From Trichaptum fuscoviolaceum (Eukaryota; Basidiomycota; Agaricomycetes; Hymenochaetales; Trichaptaceae): 64,000 nucleotides of DNA. A program made the translations under genes and the position numbers. Under the pieces are notes generated by a model. The model saw only the letters and a program-made list of their open reading frames with translations, had not been told where the DNA came from and ran no database searches. The stretch lies in the NCBI GenBank assembly GCA_910574455.1, contig CAJSYZ010000003.1, positions 2,542,001 through 2,606,000 on the forward strand. Direction: 5' to 3'. The first letter of the stretch is position 1; every line of letters begins with the position of its first letter. Positions 58,601 to 64,000 of the stretch are shown here, piece after piece.

Positions 58601-61587
58601 GTCCTCGGTCACCTTCGAGGCCTGTCATACCTCAGTATGCGCCTCCACCACCCCCATTCCCGCCGGCGCCTCCCTCCACTCCAGTTTTAGCTCCGAAGTC
58701 AAGAGCTGCTGTCCTCGCTCGATCACAGCTTGTACCTGCCATTGAGGCCAAGTGCGTCCCCGCAGGGGAAGTCGTAGCCCAAGCTGCGCCAGTACAAGTC
58801 GCAGTAGCCGATCTGGCGTTTCGTTCCCCTCCGGCTGCAACGACCTACAAGTCTACGCGGGCTCTCGTGGCGCCAGCCCCTCAAAATCTGGTAGAGCAGA
58901 CTTCCGATCCGAAGGAGGAGAGGAGATCGACTCCTCCGCTGCAGACAGGCCTTGTTACTCCCCCGGAGACGCCGCCAACGTCTTTCCAGGAAGGACCACC
59001 TGAAAAGAAAAGTAAAAGGAAGAGCGTTACTTCGGCACAAGACAACGTGATCCGAGGTTCCTTGTCATCGTCGAGCAAGCTTCGCAGCCCGAGTCCTGTC
59101 GCCGAGTCGGTTTCAGTAGCGGCCCCGGAAAGAACTCTGCCCTCGCGAATACCTGTGCCGATCTCTAGGTCTGCTAGGGAAGAAGAGTTGCCGACACGAG
59201 ATGTCAGTCGAAATGATACGACCCCTGAGGTCCTCTTCGCCCCAAGGCCCATTGCTTCAGTCCCTGATGCAAGGCCGGTTGAAGTCCCCACCAAGCCTGT
59301 CGTCCAGCCTCCGGTATGTCTGTTCATTCTGACCGAGTATTACATTTTTAATGCTTTAATAGCTTCCTCCGGACTGGAGAGATTTTATCAGTAAGGTTAC
59401 TGCACCCTCGGATCTCTCGCGCCCCACTGTTCCTACGGATTACGATGAGGACTCGAGTATGCTTCCTCCTATGAAGGCGGTGGAGAAACCAAGCGCATCG
59501 CGATTTGATTTCAGAAAGTGGTCGGAAAAGGAACAGCCTATAGTGGTCAATCCGGTGAGTATCAATAGCTCGCTCCCCTAGCGCAGGCTGTCTACGTAAT
59601 TATTAATTAATTTGTTTCTAATGTGATAGGTGGCAGAGATCCAAGATCGCGAGGTTCATGTGAACTCAGAAGCTCCAGTGATACCGGTGTCCGTTCTGCC
59701 GAAGGAGGAGGATCTGGTGTGGCATGTAAACGAACCATCTCGGCCATTGCCAGTCTCCCCAGCTATACCTCAGCCGGAGGTCGAGAAGACACAGCCTGCA
59801 TGGATCCACTCTTCTCGGATCGATAAATCAACAATCCCCTCTGAGCCTTCCGGTGCCTTACCACGTACATACAGCCCTGTTCCTCGGAAAGAGCTTCCGC
59901 GTCCTCAGGAAGCTCAGAAGGCACCTGCGTCGGCCCCTGAGTGGCAAGTCGATCGAGAGGATGAAACTCTGCGTCCTACGCCGGAGCGAGTGGGCGATCC
60001 TGCAGCAAGTTCGGTCCAAACTCGTCCTTACGACGCTTCCCGTGAGCGACCTTCGGGCGCACGCAAGAGGGGACGATCGGTCCACCACCACAAGCGTGAG
60101 GTCAAAGAACCCGAGCAAAGCAAGGTCGATGACGACAACTCCGCAGACGTGCACCAGCTTGCGACTGCTAGTAGCGCTGTCCCAGCATTGGAGCTTGTGG
60201 CAAAGCCTCTGACTGACGTACCAACGTCAGTGCATCCGCTGTCGCCAGAACCAGCGCCTTACCGTTCTACGTCGCCTGAGCCAATATCCGACCGCCCTAT
60301 TTCTCCGCCTCCTCGAAATCAATCTTTAGAGAACAGGAGGGTGCTGAACAATGGGACCACGCTACAGACGTTTACGAATGCATTTGACCGGCAGGAACGG
60401 ATTGAGACCCGTCCATCTTCACCTCCCGTCTCGACCCGTCCGGCTTCTCCACTACCTTCGCCCCCGCAAGTTCTGATGCAGACGAAGCCGCCCCGGCCAC
60501 CCAAGCCCCAGGTACAAGACCATAGCAAACGCCAAGCTCCACACGAAGTGAGTCGTTCCCTTACAAACGTCTTCTGATAAATAACATCTTCTCTTGAAGC
60601 AGGAATTCCGTCCACCGACACCTCCGCATAACCACTACAAGAAAAAGAGATCATACGATGTGTTGCCCACTGATCCGGGTAATTTTTTGAAGCCAGCAAC
60701 TCACCTTGTATGTAACTCCTCTACTCGTACGAAAAGGAAAAGAATTCTGATGAAAGTCTGAATAAAGCTTTATCCGGACACATCCTCTGATTGTCACTCT
60801 TTGATGCCCGCTGCAAACGCGTCTCGACTACGGTTACCCTCGGAATCGGTAAGACTCTACTTTTATGAGGAATGTTCTTGAGGTTGTATTTAACTTTTCA
60901 TAGCGGCTTCGCTACGAATCTTCACGAGACACGGTGGGCCTCCAATCGAGAAGTGCGAGAAACCTGCATTCTCGTAAATACACCGAACGGGAGCGTGGCC
61001 GAGGACGTGTTTATCCACCTACCTCTGATACTCGGGAGGAGCTACGATCCGAGACCGACGAAGAGAGTGAACCAGAGAATGATCTACCATCACCTCCAGG
61101 CTCTGACTCTTCACATGGCGAGCATCGCGTGCGACACCTTGATAATGACCCTTATACTGACGTGACCATAGAGCGTGCTACTCGGGGGTACCGTAGCAAG
61201 CCTGTCGGTCGTGCGCGGGCGCACACATTGACCCTTCCCCCCAATCCGGCAACTGCCAGAGATCGGCATGCGCGCCGACGTCGTTCAAGGTCGCCCGCCA
61301 GCTCCTCTGGTCGGTCTCGTTCAGGCTACAGGCCTCGTGCGACAAAGCCCGGGCGAAGCCAGAGCGAAAAGGTGACAAGAGATAGAGGTGTCTCACCGCT
61401 CGGACGGTCAAGGAGTAGTCCTTTGCCTTCAACGAGAACACGGCGACAGGGAGGTTTCTGGCGCAGCTTTGGGTCATGGGCGATGTTGTTCTTCTCCAAG
61501 TTCAGGAGGTGGGGATCGGCAAGTGCACCTAATTCACCGGCTACGGTACCTAGGCGGCGGCGTGACTACGACAGCGACTTCTACTGA
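55605..61587 (+). CDS. Very long proline-rich scaffold-like protein with RQER coiled-coil repeat
   Basis: The first exon (55605 to about 57851) codes over 740 residues without a stop; at least nine further exons follow to the stop at 61587, for about 1800 residues. Another in-frame ATG lies at 55653. Near the N-terminus is RPFAPPPQPPPRAHNHYVKR. Gln/Pro-rich linkers lead to a charged repeat of about 200 residues built on RQER and LERQ units (about 56726-57300). More Pro/Ser-rich text with PPP and SPSP motifs follows, including YAPPPPPFPPAPPSTPV, an ordered-looking stretch LPPDWRDFISKV, and HHHKRE. Near the C-terminus FRPPTPPHNHYKKKRSYDV repeats the HNHY theme. The last exon is Arg/Ser-rich, then FWRSFGSWAMLFFSKFRRWG, a hydrophobic-basic segment that could lie on a membrane, and it ends DYDSDFY. 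No family recognised. The two-ended motif argues that it is one gene. Confidence 0.65.
56726..57310 (+). repeat. RQER/LERQ coding repeat
   Basis: A degenerate repeat of about 12-18 nt units with CAGGAG, GAGCGG and CGACAG words. It codes Arg, Gln and Glu with Leu or Ile at regular places, which predicts a long single helix or coiled coil. The antisense strand also lacks stops over much of it (a 264-codon frame), a by-product of the biased composition. Confidence 0.8.
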
Positions 61588-62042
61588 GCTTTAAATGGTC
61601 TAAAATACCTATAGTAATATTGGCCAGTCAAAAGGAAGGGGTTGAGCCGTTCTTTCATGCTTCCTTAGTTTAACAGTAGGTTTTTTGCAGCGTAACTTAT
61701 TCCTCTTGCTTTCCCTACAAGTGTACCATAATTGTAATAAGCTTGTATAAATAAAAACGCTATCATCTTACAAATATGTAATCTTGAATATGTAGTATCA
61801 GCTTGATGCAACTCCTAAGGCGCAAGCTGAGCGGCAAAACCCGAAGTTTGCGTCGATCATTCGCGTACTACTACTCTAAAAATAGAATTAGCCTCACATG
61901 CCAGTGAACCACGGAGTTGATTAGCATTCCACGCCTACTTTTCTCGCTCTTTGATAAGTGTCTATCCAGCGCAGGATCCCTATTCACAAGTCTGCTTGAC
62001 TGAACTATTCCCGTGTGTGGGGCCACCTTCAAGTTGATCTTT
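61588..62042. other. Spacer before the S33-type hydrolase
   Basis: 455 bp, AT-rich from 61735 to 61800 (GTATAAATAAAAAC), which would suit the poly(A) region of the large gene. Nothing else is seen. Confidence 0.4.
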
Positions 62043-64000
62043 ATGGAGAAGATACAACGTTCAAGCTGGACGAAAGACGTTGAACATACTCAACTCACGG
62101 CGGCTGCGACTGCTGCGGGTTATGTGGTGAAGCCTCAGGAAAAGAGGAAGAGTAGACTCGAGAGCTTGCTGCTTTTGGTTGTGCTCACCTTCGCTTCATG
62201 GAGCTTCTTGAGTACTTCCTCGGTCGGTTCATCATCATATTATCAAAGTTTACTATGATCTGACACAAGGCAGATTGTCAAGAAACCAACTCCTTCGTAC
62301 AAGCAAGGCGAAATTGAATGGTTATCGTGCGGTGATAACATTGAGTGCGGAAGGCTAGAGTAAGTCCTAATGACTGCTCCCAATCCGACGTCGTCTCATT
62401 GCGCGGTTTAAAAAAATTGTAGAGTTTCGCTTGACTACTTCAATGCATCGGCTGGAAAGGCTTCCCTTGCTCTCGCGAAGTACCCGGCAACAAATAAGAC
62501 TGGTAGAATCGGAACACTGCTCACAAATCCCGGAGGTCCGGGCGGCTCCGGCGTGAACTACATCTACCGGGCGGGGAAGCGACTCAGTGACCTGCTGGAG
62601 GGTCGATATGATATTGTAGGTTATGCTCTCTTCCACATCGGTTCTCTCGCGCAACTCGTTGATCATGTTATAGGTTAGTTGGGATCCCCGGGGAATAAAT
62701 GGAACAACGTCAGTGAAAGAAACGTGTAATTTCACTGTTGAGCTACGCTGACATACATGAAGTCCGCGTGTAGATTGTTTCGCTTCGCAAACAGAGCAAG
62801 ATATAGCATTTGCCAATACTCACGAGGAAATACTTCCTGATGCTCGCAACCTCTCTGACCCTTACGATCTTGTTGCATTCAAAGCTGGGGTCAAATTGGC
62901 TGATTCCCGAAACGAAGCGTTTGTTCGACTTTGTCACGAACGTTCCGGGGAAGCTTTGCGTCATGTTGGAACTGCAACTGTTGTAAGGGACCTTGAAAGG
63001 CTATACTCTGAACTGGAGGGAGAAGGCCAATTAATCAACTTCTGGGGCTTCTCGTACGGGACAGTCGTAGGTAGCTACTTGGTAAACATGTAAGTTGCAT
63101 ATACTCGGATATCGGTATTAGAGTATAATACCGTTCAAGGTTTCCTGATCGCGTGGGGAGGATTGCAATAGATGGTGTGGTGGTGAGCTGTACTTCAACT
63201 GCTTTTCACGTCCAAAGGCGTACTCAAAAATGCACAGGACCCCGATCTCTGGGCAAATACCCATGCACACGAGTGGCTTAAATGTACGTCCTTACGGACG
63301 TCTTTTGAGTTGCGCATACATTGATTAGCCACTATAGGGGATTATGCCGACACTGAGAAAGACCTTCGAAACTTCTATAACGCTTGCGTCAAGGCACATA
63401 TCTTCATCTTCATCTAGTCCATTGTCTCATTACATTTTTTGTTCAATAGGCCGGTCCTGATCGGTGTGCTCTTGCAAAGATGCATTCAACAACGGATGCT
63501 ATTGCTATTGCTATTGATGATTTACTCGAGAAGTTGTACGATCACCCTTTGGCAGTTTGGAACTCCACACGTCCTGGACCACTGACTGCCAGTATGATCC
63601 AAGGTGTGTCCGCAAACGAAATCTATGCATACCGCTTCCTGACATCATACTTCAGCGATGACATTCGGTTATTTATACAGACCCCGCGACTGGCCTATAT
63701 TAGCATCCAATCTTGCCGCTGCCCTCGAAGGGAATGGTGTTCCAATTGTAAACAGTGCACTGGACAAGATTGAGCTAAACGAAACTCTTCCGGCGCGAAC
63801 CTCTGCAGCAATCTACGCGGTGACATGTGTGGACACTCCTGACTTCAAGGGAGTAGACAAGCGGAAGGCTATTGACGATGTAGTAAACGAGATGGCTATC
63901 TCGCAAAAGTTAACGTCCAGACATTTTAGTGCACTTGACATCGATGTGTGCCACCACTGGACAGCCAGAGAGGTCGAGCGTTTCACTGGACCTTTCAACC
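62043..64000 (+). CDS. S33-type alpha/beta hydrolase (TAP-like peptidase), 5' part
   Basis: Related to tripeptidyl aminopeptidases and proline iminopeptidases. The ATG at 62043 opens a short cytosolic head and one hydrophobic segment (LESLLLLVVLTFASWSFLST), so it is a type II membrane protein or has an uncleaved signal. After an intron come GEIEWLSCGDNIECGRLEVP and LDYFNASAGKASLALAKYPA, then the oxyanion loop LLTNPGGPGGSGVNYIYRAG, SWDPRGIN, and the nucleophile elbow FWGFSYGTVVGSYLVNM (Ser in GFSYG). FPDRVGRIAIDGVVDPDLW follows in the usual place, and then YADTEKDLRNFYNACVKAGP with CALAKMHSTTDAIAIA. The window ends at TAREVERFTGPFN, before the acid and His of the triad can be seen; the TAP-like C-terminal module is beginning. 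N-x-T/S sites (FNASA, NGTT, WNSTR) fit passage through the secretory route. Confidence 0.85.

Overview
This window is nuclear DNA from a filamentous basidiomycete, most likely an Agaricomycete. The genes are broken by many short GT-AG introns (about 45-90 nt), they lie on both strands with short spacers, and the proteins have fungal architectures: HIS4 with three fused activities, Raptor, RRN7, NAD-isocitrate dehydrogenase IDH1, Argonaute, and an MLKL-type N-terminal bundle seen in mushrooms. I see no bacterial operons, CRISPR array, rRNA, tRNA or intact transposon.

Layout. 1-987 (+) is the 3' part of a ceramide synthase. 1122-2826 (-) is a Gfd2-like DEDD-exonuclease-fold gene, divergent from the centromeric histone CENP-A at 3180-3831 (+). 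4064-6068 (-) is an MLKL/HeLo-like bundle protein, followed by 1.2 kb without genes. 7314-10696 (-) is a large disordered coiled-coil protein. 11274-14546 (-) is RRN7, a Pol I initiation factor, which I resolved into ten exons. After a 2 kb gene-free stretch with GATA sites come glutamine synthetase (16589-17925, +), a SAM-like unknown (18277-19760, +), IDH1 (19901-21477, -), a membrane alpha/beta hydrolase (21836-23700, +), a short-chain dehydrogenase (24017-25012, -), PDB1 (25199-26632, +) and HIS4 (26940-29626, -).

HIS4 is divergent from an Argonaute (30186-34116, +). Raptor/KOG1 (34491-39501, -) is divergent from a coiled-coil protein (39899-44043, +). Then follow CK2 beta (44380-46076, +), ribosomal protein eL36 (46381-46807, +) and a 5-oxoprolinase that holds only the HyuA half (47300-50370, +). 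A TMEM41/DedA-type membrane protein (51813-53608, -) comes next, then 2 kb without genes, a very long proline-rich protein with an RQER repeat (55605-61587, +) and the start of an S33-type alpha/beta hydrolase (62043 onward, +) cut by the window end.

How the genes fit together. This is ordinary chromosomal housekeeping rather than a gene cluster. Several genes serve nitrogen and carbon metabolism (glutamine synthetase, IDH1, PDB1, HIS4, oxoprolinase) and growth control (Raptor, CK2 beta, RRN7, eL36), but nothing shows they are co-regulated. The points most worth a second look are the HIS4/Argonaute shared promoter with a Gcn4-type TGACTC site, the DEDD-type Argonaute active site, the HyuA-only oxoprolinase, two GC-AG introns, the CENP-A loop 1 insert and H3-like tail, the MLKL-like gene, and the giant scaffold with a similar HNHY motif near each end. 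Exon borders are exact where I checked that the reading frame closes (CENP-A, RRN7, glutamine synthetase, eL36, the 7314-10696 gene); elsewhere gene ends are reliable but internal splice sites were only partly traced.
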